Origin: Prevotella sp.
GTDB lineage: Bacteria; Bacteroidota; Bacteroidia; Bacteroidales; Bacteroidaceae
Length of the DNA stretch: 64,000 bases
Assembly: GCA_016285075.1 (NCBI GenBank)
Contig: JAEEQB010000009.1
Coordinates: forward strand, 31,420-95,419
Direction of reading: 5' to 3'
The position numbers and the translations under genes are program-made. Below the pieces are notes generated by a model. That model was given only the letters and a program-made list of their open reading frames with translations. It was not told the DNA's origin and did not search any database. Below are positions 42,394-50,478 of the stretch, piece by piece (the stretch's first letter is position 1; each line of letters opens with the position of its first letter).

Positions 42394-44133
42394 CTACTCC
42401 CTCAGTTCAAAATGCTGATAGTCCTTGCGGGTGGTCCAGTCGCCGCCCCATTCGAAGCCGGCCTCGGTGAAGAGCTTGAAGCAGAGGTCGTCGTGGGTGA
42501 TCTTGTAGGGGAAGTCCCACGAACGGTCGCAGTAAGGTTCTCCAGTGGCAGGCTCGATGAGCAGCGTGCCGTCGTCGAGAGTCTTGATATAGGGATTGTA
42601 GAGCGTGTTGATATCTACTGCCAGTCCACGGGCATGCTTTGAGAGATTGTTGGTGGCAGCGATGTTGCGGTAGCAGAAGCACGACGAGTTGTTATCACGC
42701 ATCTGTGTCTCGTCGTCGGCATTATAGACATCGGGCAACAGCATGCGCTGGATGGGATATTTTGCATCGAACAGCTGTCGCAAGATGCGCACCAGACGGT
42801 CGGCTATCTGCTGGTTGCACACCATCTCGCCCACGTGCATCAGGTTGTCGTAGTCCCAGTGCAATGCCCGCACATGGCGCAGGTCGTCACGCCCGATGTA
42901 GGGATTTTCCTTGAAGGTCTTGCCCTGCATCCGCTCCCACACACCGTCGGGGATGGGTTCGACGGCGAAGCACTTATCTATGCCACCAAAGGCGTCAACG
43001 TCCGCTTGGCTTACGGTACGACCGGCCTGCCACTCGGTTAGCGGGCGAGTATCGACGGGGAAAGTAAAGTCGGACTTCGTGACGCTTTCACCGTAGATGG
43101 TTTTGAAGTCATTCTTCATCGAGATGATATGGTATCCTGCCTCGCGCCATTTCGCCTCGCGTTTGGCACCCTCAGCAAGGTTGGCATGATCGCGGGCATC
43201 ATCGTCGGCCACGAGCATAAATGCAGCTGTCTTGTATGTCTTATTACCCAGACAGTAGTTGTGCATGGCGCAGTCACCGCTGCTGTTACCGAACGACAGC
43301 ACGGGCACCTTGCCAATCTCCTGCGAAATCTGCAGCACCTTGTTCGTCTTCAGGTTCTTGACGATGAGCTCGTCGGTGCGCACGAGGTCCTCCTTCTGGC
43401 TCATGGTATAATCGACGCCGGCCTCCGTGCCCTGACTGCTGGACATCAGCTTCACATCCATACCGATGACGCGGTTAGGCTCGATGCCGATGCTTTCCAC
43501 CAGTGCGCGGCAAATGAAGCGGTCGGAACCGCTGACGACGTAATAGGTGAAGCCGTTGGCCTTCAGAAACTCAAAGACCTCGAGCATGGGTTTGTAGAAA
43601 CTCTGGCCGTAGGTCATGCCCGTGAAACCGTTGGCGGGCTTGGCAGCGTAGGCCTTGACATAGGCATCGAACTCCGCGAGCTTCATGCCGCTGTAAGCCT
43701 TCGCTGCCGCGTAGGCATGTACCATGTCGAAATGGTCGGGCAGTTTCTTGCCATTCCTGACAAAGTCCCTAATCGCTTGGCCAGCCTCCATCACGTCTTT
43801 CGGCGCCTCGTACGAAGCATCGTCCAGGGCACGGTACTCCAGCAGGTTGTACTCTAAATACGACGGATAGAGTTCGCCGACGAACGTGCCGTCCATGTCG
43901 AACGTCGCTATGCGGTCTTCCTCTTTGATGTAGTTCGGACTGTTTGGGTTGGTCACGTCCTTCACATAGTCCTGCAGGGCGGTCAGTGCCTCGCACTGGT
44001 TCCACAGCGTGAAATACTCCTTCACGGGCTGAACGATGGCGTTGTTGTCATCGTCCTTGCTGCACGATGTGCATACGTTTGCGCCGCAAATTACGAGGAT
44101 GGCGGCCATCATCCATAATCTTTTCCTTATCAT
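42394..44133 (-). CDS. HAD phosphatase fused to an M15-type peptidase (lipoprotein)
   Basis: 579 aa. The N-terminus has a lipoprotein-like signal (ANVCTSCSKDDD, probable Cys24). Residues about 45-340 form a HAD-superfamily phosphatase with nucleophile motif FDMDGT (Asp79, Asp81), later VVSGSDRF and SFGNSSGDCAM. Residues about 400-579 form an M15-type DD-/LD-peptidase with zinc ligands in SKHARGLAVDIN (His500, Asp507) and DYQHFE (His574), plus EWGGDW. The peptidase would cut peptidoglycan stem peptides in the periplasm. The phosphatase substrate is unknown. The two domains in one lipoprotein suggest removal of a phosphate-bearing group near the cell wall (inference). Confidence 0.85.
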   Translation of the reverse strand: MIRKRLWMMAAILVICGANVCTSCSKDDDNNAIVQPVKEYFTLWNQCEALTALQDYVKDVTNPNSPNYIKEEDRIATFDMDGTFVGELYPSYLEYNLLEYRALDDASYEAPKDVMEAGQAIRDFVRNGKKLPDHFDMVHAYAAAKAYSGMKLAEFDAYVKAYAAKPANGFTGMTYGQSFYKPMLEVFEFLKANGFTYYVVSGSDRFICRALVESIGIEPNRVIGMDVKLMSSSQGTEAGVDYTMSQKEDLVRTDELIVKNLKTNKVLQISQEIGKVPVLSFGNSSGDCAMHNYCLGNKTYKTAAFMLVADDDARDHANLAEGAKREAKWREAGYHIISMKNDFKTIYGESVTKSDFTFPVDTRPLTEWQAGRTVSQADVDAFGGIDKCFAVEPIPDGVWERMQGKTFKENPYIGRDDLRHVRALHWDYDNLMHVGEMVCNQQIADRLVRILRQLFDAKYPIQRMLLPDVYNADDETQMRDNNSSCFCYRNIAATNNLSKHARGLAVDINTLYNPYIKTLDDGTLLIEPATGEPYCDRSWDFPYKITHDDLCFKLFTEAGFEWGGDWTTRKDYQHFELRE

Positions 44134-44470
44134 ATTCTATTATCTATAGATTAGTCCATACTTCTCATGCAATTTGCGTGCAAAGGTACAAATTTTTCTT
44201 CACTTTCAGGCGATAACAGACAAAAAAATCTGGGAAGTCCCCCGTTCCTCCCTGACTCTTTAGTTTTAGGTATAGCCAATGTAGCTAGCCGAGATTCAAG
44301 CAAGAGAGTGGCACAATTCAAGCAAGGTGAAAGGCCTTCACAGAATCAGCAGAATCAAAAAAAAGTCTAGTATCATCTGGCTTTCTGTTTTCTTACTGTC
44401 CGCCAGACTTTTCACACTGTCATAAAAATACGCATCAATCGCATTTATAATGATAACAGCATAACCTGGA
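44134..44470. other. non-coding stretch with promoter and dispersed repeat
   Basis: A TACCTTTG box on the minus strand (44181-44188) is the likely -7 element of the HAD/M15 gene. The second copy of the 22-bp dispersed repeat lies at 44290-44311, with a partial copy at about 44314-44327. No gene seen. Confidence 0.55.
44290..44311 (+). repeat. 22-bp dispersed repeat, copy 2
   Basis: Identical to 41451-41472. It is followed by a partial copy (CAATTCAAGCAAGG, about 44314-44327). The two full copies bracket the ATPase stump, the repeat arrays and the HAD/M15 gene. Confidence 0.7.
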
Positions 44471-44803
44471 CTATTCCGGCACATAGATGATTTGTCCATC
44501 CTCCAGCTCATAGGCGGTGCCAAGGCGACGACCCTTGGTGCCGCCCTGTTTTGTCTGTCCATTGGCTTTATAGGTCTCTATCTGACGCCCCTTCTTCTGA
44601 ATAATCTCCATATTGTCCTTGCCGGGATTCTTTACTACAGTGAAATCCTCCTGGCTGAACACTTCTGTCATGTTCATATGCATTACCATAGCCACCATCA
44701 GGGCTACGGCAAAGACCATTGCAACATCGAATAGATTGACCACCACTGACAGGGGATCACCATCGTCCTGCGACAACAAGTCGTATCTACGCTTCTTTCT
44801 CAT
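44471..44803 (-). CDS. DUF2149 membrane protein of the chelatase operon (HmuV-like)
   Basis: 110 aa. A short basic N-terminus (MRKKRRYDLLSQDDGDPL) precedes one transmembrane helix (NLFDVAMVFAVALMVAMVMH, about residues 23-43) and a small soluble domain ending GTAYELEDGQIIYVPE. DUF2149 proteins sit beside CobN-like and ExbB-like genes in many bacteria and archaea. The size and single-helix layout resemble ExbD/TolR, so it may pass energy from the channel to the envelope-side chelatase (inference). It overlaps the channel gene by 17 bases and is the last gene of the riboswitch operon. Confidence 0.85.
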   Translation of the reverse strand: MRKKRRYDLLSQDDGDPLSVVVNLFDVAMVFAVALMVAMVMHMNMTEVFSQEDFTVVKNPGKDNMEIIQKKGRQIETYKANGQTKQGGTKGRRLGTAYELEDGQIIYVPE

Positions 44804-45881
44804 AGACTTTTTTTCCTTTCATATATTGTGATGCGGCATACTCCAGACGGCTGATGTCCTGCTGATACCAGCGTGACTTCAACTGCTGGGTAAAGAGCCC
44901 CACTACGCTGATGACCAGTCCGACAACGGTAGCCGAGAACACGACCTGCATGTTGTATGCCATGCCCGAAATGTCACCTGTGGACAGGCCCACAAGAGCA
45001 GGAGACATACTGATAAGAGTGCCTATGAGACCCAGCACAGGTCCGAGCTTCGTCAAGAGACGTGAGAGGTTCACGTCCTTGGCTGCCTCTGCCTCCATCT
45101 GAGCGCAGAGATAGTCTGCATAGGCCTCATCGGGCTCATGGCCGATGAGCATGTTGCTGTATTTTGCATAGATACTGCTGCCACCGCCGCCACGTCGTGC
45201 AACATACTGCATATAGGTAGTGACAAGGAGAATGAGAGACCTGATGAAGAAGATAATCAGCAGGAGAATGTCAGGAATGAGCAGGATGTTGGCTATTCCG
45301 AACAGGAGTTTTGAAATGTAGTCCATAATGATTTGTGGAATGTAGAATGTAGAATGTGGAGTGTGGAATGCAGAATAAGAAATGTGGAGTGTGGAATGAG
45401 AGGCAAGAACCAGACAAGCCAGGCAGATAATAATGGTAACAGCGAGATGAAACATGGCACGATCGGCACGAATGGGCAGCAGCCATATAAGAGCCTTTGC
45501 CAGCAAGGGAAATACCATTGCAATGGTAATACCTAATATCAGTCCAAGGGTATGGAAATCTGTGCCGGTCATCGTGAACAGCAATTGACATAGCACATAG
45601 AAAGCTACAGGCAGGAAAAGCAATCCAGGGTACCAACGTAGACGACAAAGCAAAGCATCCAACAGGCAGACGACTGCCACATCCTGCAATACAGCGGTGG
45701 TATGGAGCCATCCCTCAACCTGTAGTTTTGACAAGCCAGCCGCTATGCCAGTTACAATCCAGACAGCTACGCCCACTATTGCATAAAACAGCCACCGCAT
45801 CCATCCCGCAGGCCACAGACTGAGACGAAGCACTGACTGTACAACGACGAACAAAATGAGGATGTCAACGATGATTTCCAT
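44787..45881 (-). CDS. membrane protein fused to a MotA/TolQ/ExbB-type proton channel (HmuT-HmuU-like)
   Basis: 364 aa. Residues 1-160 are a polytopic membrane protein (about five helices, starting MEIIVDILILFVVVQSVLRL). Residues 186-364 are a complete ExbB/TolQ-like channel beginning at an internal ATG (45326, MDYISKLLFGIANILLIPDI) and containing LTKLGPVLGLIGTLISMSPAL. In related loci these are two genes. Here the junction (SHSTLHISYSAFHTPHSTF) is encoded by about ten 7-bp repeats that read through. The channel probably uses the proton gradient. It overlaps cobN by 17 bases and the DUF2149 gene by 17 bases. Both an initiation at 45326 and a true fusion are possible. Confidence 0.8.
   Translation of the reverse strand: MEIIVDILILFVVVQSVLRLSLWPAGWMRWLFYAIVGVAVWIVTGIAAGLSKLQVEGWLHTTAVLQDVAVVCLLDALLCRLRWYPGLLFLPVAFYVLCQLLFTMTGTDFHTLGLILGITIAMVFPLLAKALIWLLPIRADRAMFHLAVTIIICLACLVLASHSTLHISYSAFHTPHSTFYIPQIIMDYISKLLFGIANILLIPDILLLIIFFIRSLILLVTTYMQYVARRGGGGSSIYAKYSNMLIGHEPDEAYADYLCAQMEAEAAKDVNLSRLLTKLGPVLGLIGTLISMSPALVGLSTGDISGMAYNMQVVFSATVVGLVISVVGLFTQQLKSRWYQQDISRLEYAASQYMKGKKVYEKEA
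45334..45403 (-). repeat. heptad repeat at the membrane protein/channel junction
   Basis: About ten consecutive 7-bp units on the plus strand, mostly TGTGGAA, TGTAGAA or TGTGGAG. They replace the expected intergenic boundary and supply the linker of the fused protein. A change of one unit shifts the reading frame. Confidence 0.8.
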
Positions 45882-48800
45882 GCTTCAGGCGCAGGGCAAC
45901 AATTGCTACTATCAAAAAGATGAGAACAATAGAAACGATGATCAGCGAATGAGTGGAGTCACCGTTCGTATCTGAGCTGTCGTTCAAGTCAGCATGAGTA
46001 CCTTGTTTCTCCAGCACCATTGCCTTTGCCCCAGCAGATGTGTTCTTCACCAGGGACATCTGGCGGTTGTAGCTCTGGCGAGCATCGGGTGCCAGCCTTC
46101 CAGAAACGAACTCCTGCAGCTGCAAGTTGTTGCACACGAAGTCGGTGCAGGCGGCTCCGCTCTGCTGTGTCACCTCAGCATGGAGCTGTGCCAGCGACTT
46201 GAGCTGTGCTGCAGAGGGCATCCAGTAACCTTTGCGGGCACTTTCGAGCATGGTTGCCGTCATGGCCTGATAGGCAGCGGGATTCTTCTGCTGGAACCAG
46301 GAACGGATGCCGAGTTGCCCCTCATCAGCAATATACATCTGAAAGAGTTGATCGTAGAGTTGCGGATCAAGGGCTGACGGACGGGTGACACTCCATCCGA
46401 AGACATTTCTGAACATCTCGCCGAACATCTGTGCCGTTCCTTCATCACCCTTCATGCGTTCGCGTACGAAATCGGGATTCAGCAACGAGGTACGAATCTC
46501 GACATCGATGGCTTCCTTCATACCCTGCATACGACGGTTCCGAGGATTGCGGTAGTCAGCCATCATGGCGTCAGGTTCCTTGCCGGTGAGTGCTTTCACC
46601 GCCAAAGACAATCCGCCGGTAAACTCATATACATGGTCTAATGACACTGGTCCCCAGGTGTTACTCTGGCGAGGCTGCACGGCAAGGTCCACCTGTTGTA
46701 GCGTGGCAGCAAAAAGTTCTCGTTGAGCCATTCCCCAATGAGCCTCGTCGCCATAGGCGGCACACATATTATTGAGGTAACCGTCGACAAGTTCGCTCTT
46801 CTCACTCCATTTACCGCTACGCTCTATGTAGTCCATCATGCCTGTAGAGTAGCCGTTGTTCACAGGTCCGAACACACGGAGCACAGACATTTCACGGGCC
46901 TGTTGTGGAGACAGTCCCTTGTCTATCAGTTCCTTTTCCTGTGCCAAGGTACCCTCACGGACATAATTAGAGTCTCCTTTTTCTGCAGAGGCCATTTGGA
47001 TGGCTTCGGTAATAAGCTTCAGACGGGAGTCGGCAATGTCGCGCAGCTGTCCGCTTATCTGCACCATCACGTTGATGCGTGGACGTCCCAATTCCCGAAC
47101 AGGTACCAGATGCAAGCCGCCGATACGTCCCTGACTATCACGTTCGGGCTCTACGCCGAGCATCCAAAGCGCCTGGGCAATGGTAGCACCACCCGTAGCA
47201 ATGAACTCACCAGCCCAGAAGGTATAGCTCACCTTGCGGGGATAGTCGCCATCATGTCTGGCACGATACTGGGCGATGGTCTGCTCTGCCAGACGTTTGC
47301 CATCTTCCCAGGCCAGAGGGTCAGGGGTGTTGTCGGGATTGATGCTGAACATGTTTCTTCCAGTAGGCAGCACATTGTCATTAAGGATGGGGTCGCCACC
47401 AGGGGCAGGTGCAATCGTTCCGCCGTTGAGCGCACGTACCATATTGTCCATCTCTGCCTTTGTGGAAGCGAGAAGCTGTTGGCGTATGCGAGGCCATTGA
47501 GCAGGGTCGTTGTTCATAGCCTTGGCAGTCTGGGTGAGCTGTTCGTCGGTATAGGGCTGTCCTAAGACGTAATAGGCTCCCTGCATCTTCTCGTTCATCA
47601 GTTCCTCTACATGAGCATCGATACGTTCCAGCTCTTCCTGCGTCAACGGCTTATTGATTGTGCTGTCGATACCTAACGTACGGTGAAACCCTTCTTGAAT
47701 AATGCGCCTTTTCAGCACTGGCAATTTCTGCCCCCCCAGGGCTTTATGGATGTTCTGATGCAGGGAGTTCAGTTTCTGCCTCATGCCGCTCTCGGCGTAG
47801 GGGGGCGTAAGATAAGTGAGGAGAACGGCATTCGAACGCCGTTTGGCAATGATTGCCTCGCCTATGTTTCCGGTAGTGTAGTAATAGAAATGGGGCGTGG
47901 GACCAATGAGCTGCAGGCTCCAGTCCTGACGGCGCATGCCGGCATCGCGTCCTGGGGTATACTCCAGGTTGCCATGGGTTCCAAAATGGATGATGGCATC
48001 GGCCTGGAATCCGCGCTGCATATAAAGATAGGGAGCCAGATAGCTGTGTGGCGGTGCCACCTCCACGCCATGCACTAACCGGAAGTCATCATCGCCCAAG
48101 GCCGGACGAGGCTGCGGGAAAAGCAGCACGTTGCCATAGCGCAGACAGGCCACGGCAATGCTGTCGCCACGGGAGAGCAACTGGCCAGGAGCCTCTCCAT
48201 AACGATCGATGACCTCCTGGTATTTTTCTGGTGCGAGCACTTCTTGGGCCCATTGTTCATACTGCTCCTTAGTGAGCCACAGCGGATGGCCTCTGCGCAT
48301 GTATTCCTGCTGTGCCCCCTGAGCATAGGAACCAAGCACCAAGCCCTCAGTCTTTACCTCGTGGGAAAACTCTTCAAGCGTAGCGGGCAGGTTACTGACG
48401 TTGTAACCTTCCTGCCTCAGCCGCCTAAGCAGATTGTAAAGGGAAGGTATTACCTCCATGCCACTAGCCAAGAGCGCATCCTTTCCAGGACGTTTGAAGT
48501 AGGCAATTGCTATGCGCTTTTCGCTATTAGGCTTAGTGCGGAGCAACATACTGCGTGAAATGTGATCCACCAACATCTTGCACCGTTCTACTTCTGCTGT
48601 ATTGATGTGATAGCCTTCTCTGTTGGGGTTCTGGGTTGCAATGCAGTAAGGGGCTGTGCCACCATCAATCTCAGGGATGACGATGCGGGCATTCTTTGCA
48701 CCACTGCTCATGGGCAGGTTTTTGTCCATCCACTCATCATGGGTAGCCGTCACAGGGAAAGGACAGAAGAGAGCCATGTTCTTCTCCTGCATCCATTGCA

Positions 48801-49608
48801 TGAGCGTATCATTACCAATGCGTCCCATAGGCATGAATACCACTCCATCGGGACAGAGTTCATGGAGCATCTTCTCACGGTTCTTGCCCGAACAGGTCAT
48901 GGGATAGACATTGAACCCTTGCTGGGTGAGCAGGGTAATGAGGGTATCGATGTGTTGACGATTACCTTCCATGGGGAAGGTGATGCCGGAAATCAGGGCG
49001 AGGTTCTGTGCCCCCTCATGATAGATGTGCTTTTGCTTCAGGTATTTTGTGAGTTCCTGAGCCGTCTTGAAATACTGTCCGTACTGGCGATGATAGTAGA
49101 TGTTCTTCAGCACTTCGATAGGCGCATCATACTGCTGGTCACCCCATCGTTGCGGGGTGGCGATATGACGCAGATAGCGTAGACCGTTACGGAAGTTCTG
49201 ACGGCTCTCATTATCGAAATAGGCCTGAAGATCAGCCGTTTGCTGAGGGTTGAGGTTGTGGTTCTCCACGAAGTCGCTGGTGCGCAGGCTTTTGGTGAAG
49301 ACAGGCACGCCTTTTCCTGCTACACGTTTCACCTCGGACACCTGCTCGGGTTTGAGGAAGATGCGACGGGCATAGATGATGACCGCATCGTAGCCGCTGA
49401 GACTGCCCATGTCTTCAGCCTCCACGCAATCCACTTGGATATGACGGCTGTCATTGCTCAGCACAATATCGGCCTGCTGCGACTTCAGCGCATTAACCAC
49501 CAGTATGCGGGTGGGAACCAGCCACATACGATAAACCCCATAGCCAGCCAAGGCCAGCATGGTAACAACACTTACAACGATCAGTATATTACGGCTCTTG
49601 CCTCTCAC
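45865..49608 (-). CDS. cobN: membrane-anchored CobN-like metallochelatase
   Basis: 1247 aa, about the length of CobN/ChlH large subunits. Residues 8-28 form an N-terminal anchor after a basic start (MRGKSRNILIVVSVV). A second helix lies near the C-terminus (SLIIVSIVLIFLIVAIVAL) with a basic tail, so the catalytic body should face the periplasm. Family blocks include IIHFGTHGNLEYTPGRDAG, YTTGNIGEAIIAKRRS, GEFIATGGATIAQALW and NVMVQISGQLRDIADSR. CobN inserts cobalt in corrin synthesis with the CobST ATPase, which is absent here. The related HmuS acts on haem in Bacteroides. The riboswitch and neighbours suggest an envelope enzyme for corrinoids or similar tetrapyrroles; the direction, insertion or removal, is unknown. 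Confidence 0.85.
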   Translation of the reverse strand: MRGKSRNILIVVSVVTMLALAGYGVYRMWLVPTRILVVNALKSQQADIVLSNDSRHIQVDCVEAEDMGSLSGYDAVIIYARRIFLKPEQVSEVKRVAGKGVPVFTKSLRTSDFVENHNLNPQQTADLQAYFDNESRQNFRNGLRYLRHIATPQRWGDQQYDAPIEVLKNIYYHRQYGQYFKTAQELTKYLKQKHIYHEGAQNLALISGITFPMEGNRQHIDTLITLLTQQGFNVYPMTCSGKNREKMLHELCPDGVVFMPMGRIGNDTLMQWMQEKNMALFCPFPVTATHDEWMDKNLPMSSGAKNARIVIPEIDGGTAPYCIATQNPNREGYHINTAEVERCKMLVDHISRSMLLRTKPNSEKRIAIAYFKRPGKDALLASGMEVIPSLYNLLRRLRQEGYNVSNLPATLEEFSHEVKTEGLVLGSYAQGAQQEYMRRGHPLWLTKEQYEQWAQEVLAPEKYQEVIDRYGEAPGQLLSRGDSIAVACLRYGNVLLFPQPRPALGDDDFRLVHGVEVAPPHSYLAPYLYMQRGFQADAIIHFGTHGNLEYTPGRDAGMRRQDWSLQLIGPTPHFYYYTTGNIGEAIIAKRRSNAVLLTYLTPPYAESGMRQKLNSLHQNIHKALGGQKLPVLKRRIIQEGFHRTLGIDSTINKPLTQEELERIDAHVEELMNEKMQGAYYVLGQPYTDEQLTQTAKAMNNDPAQWPRIRQQLLASTKAEMDNMVRALNGGTIAPAPGGDPILNDNVLPTGRNMFSINPDNTPDPLAWEDGKRLAEQTIAQYRARHDGDYPRKVSYTFWAGEFIATGGATIAQALWMLGVEPERDSQGRIGGLHLVPVRELGRPRINVMVQISGQLRDIADSRLKLITEAIQMASAEKGDSNYVREGTLAQEKELIDKGLSPQQAREMSVLRVFGPVNNGYSTGMMDYIERSGKWSEKSELVDGYLNNMCAAYGDEAHWGMAQRELFAATLQQVDLAVQPRQSNTWGPVSLDHVYEFTGGLSLAVKALTGKEPDAMMADYRNPRNRRMQGMKEAIDVEIRTSLLNPDFVRERMKGDEGTAQMFGEMFRNVFGWSVTRPSALDPQLYDQLFQMYIADEGQLGIRSWFQQKNPAAYQAMTATMLESARKGYWMPSAAQLKSLAQLHAEVTQQSGAACTDFVCNNLQLQEFVSGRLAPDARQSYNRQMSLVKNTSAGAKAMVLEKQGTHADLNDSSDTNGDSTHSLIIVSIVLIFLIVAIVALRLKHGNHR

Positions 49609-49617
49609 TTCTGCCTC

Positions 49618-50457
49618 TTACTTTCTGTCTTTTATCTTTTCTACATACAAGTCCTGAATGTCAGGCACTTCACCCAGACCTTCAAGTTTCACGTCAACAG
49701 AAAATCCCTCTTTCTCAAGGGTTTCTTTCCATTCCACGGCGATATCGTTATTGGCATGGTCACCTGCAACGAAGAGCAGGGGAACAAGTATCACCTTCTT
49801 ACCTTTCATGGCCTTGATTTGCTGGATGGCTGTCTCCTGAGTAGGATAGCCCTCGATGGTGGCCACATGATAATTGGCATGACCTGCAGCACGGAGCATG
49901 TAGTCGAGTTGGCTATAGAGTGCTGTGGCGGGGTCTTCCGTACCATGTCCCACGAAAAGCACATGCTCACGTTTCCCGGCATTGGCAGGATGACGGTTCA
50001 CCAATGTTTCCATCACTCTTTGGCCATCCTCCACGCTATAGAGCAACGGCGTGCTCACCCAGATGCTGTCGAAGAATGGGCGTACCTGCTCTACCTCACG
50101 GCGCAGGCGGTCCATCTCAATACCATCGATGATATAAGTGGGCTGAATCTCCACAAGTCTGATGCCCTCACTACGCAACTTAAGCAGCGCATCTGTCGGG
50201 TTATCCTTCTTGACACCCCGTTGTGCAAGGCGTTTCATCACAATCCGGGAGGTGTAGGCTTCGCGAACCACCATTTTCGGGAAAGCCGTACGGACCTTCT
50301 CGTTGATGGCATCGATGGTCTTCAGGCGTGTGTTGTCATATGTGGTTCCAAAGTGAACCATCAGCAGCGCCTGTCCAGAAACAGCGTCCTGTGCCCAGCA
50401 CGAAGCTGAACACAGGAACACAAGAAACAAACTTATATAATAATACACATTCTTCAT
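49618..50457 (-). CDS. cbiK: exported sirohydrochlorin cobaltochelatase (CbiK-like)
   Basis: 279 aa. A signal peptide (LFLVFLCSASCWAQ) precedes a complete CbiK fold. Metal-binding histidines are expected in VLFVGHGTEDPA and VAGDHANNDIA, matching the two active-site His of Salmonella CbiK. The N-terminal ALLMVHFGTTYDNTR is typical. Cytoplasmic CbiK inserts cobalt into sirohydrochlorin; exported forms are known from Desulfovibrio and have been linked to metal or haem handling. It is 9 bases before cobN and 21 bases after the DUF4374 gene. With no corrin pathway in the window, a role on imported tetrapyrrole or in periplasmic metal supply is more likely than biosynthesis. Confidence 0.88.
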   Translation of the reverse strand: MKNVYYYISLFLVFLCSASCWAQDAVSGQALLMVHFGTTYDNTRLKTIDAINEKVRTAFPKMVVREAYTSRIVMKRLAQRGVKKDNPTDALLKLRSEGIRLVEIQPTYIIDGIEMDRLRREVEQVRPFFDSIWVSTPLLYSVEDGQRVMETLVNRHPANAGKREHVLFVGHGTEDPATALYSQLDYMLRAAGHANYHVATIEGYPTQETAIQQIKAMKGKKVILVPLLFVAGDHANNDIAVEWKETLEKEGFSVDVKLEGLGEVPDIQDLYVEKIKDRK

Positions 50458-50478
50458 CTCACGCTTGAGATTACTTGA

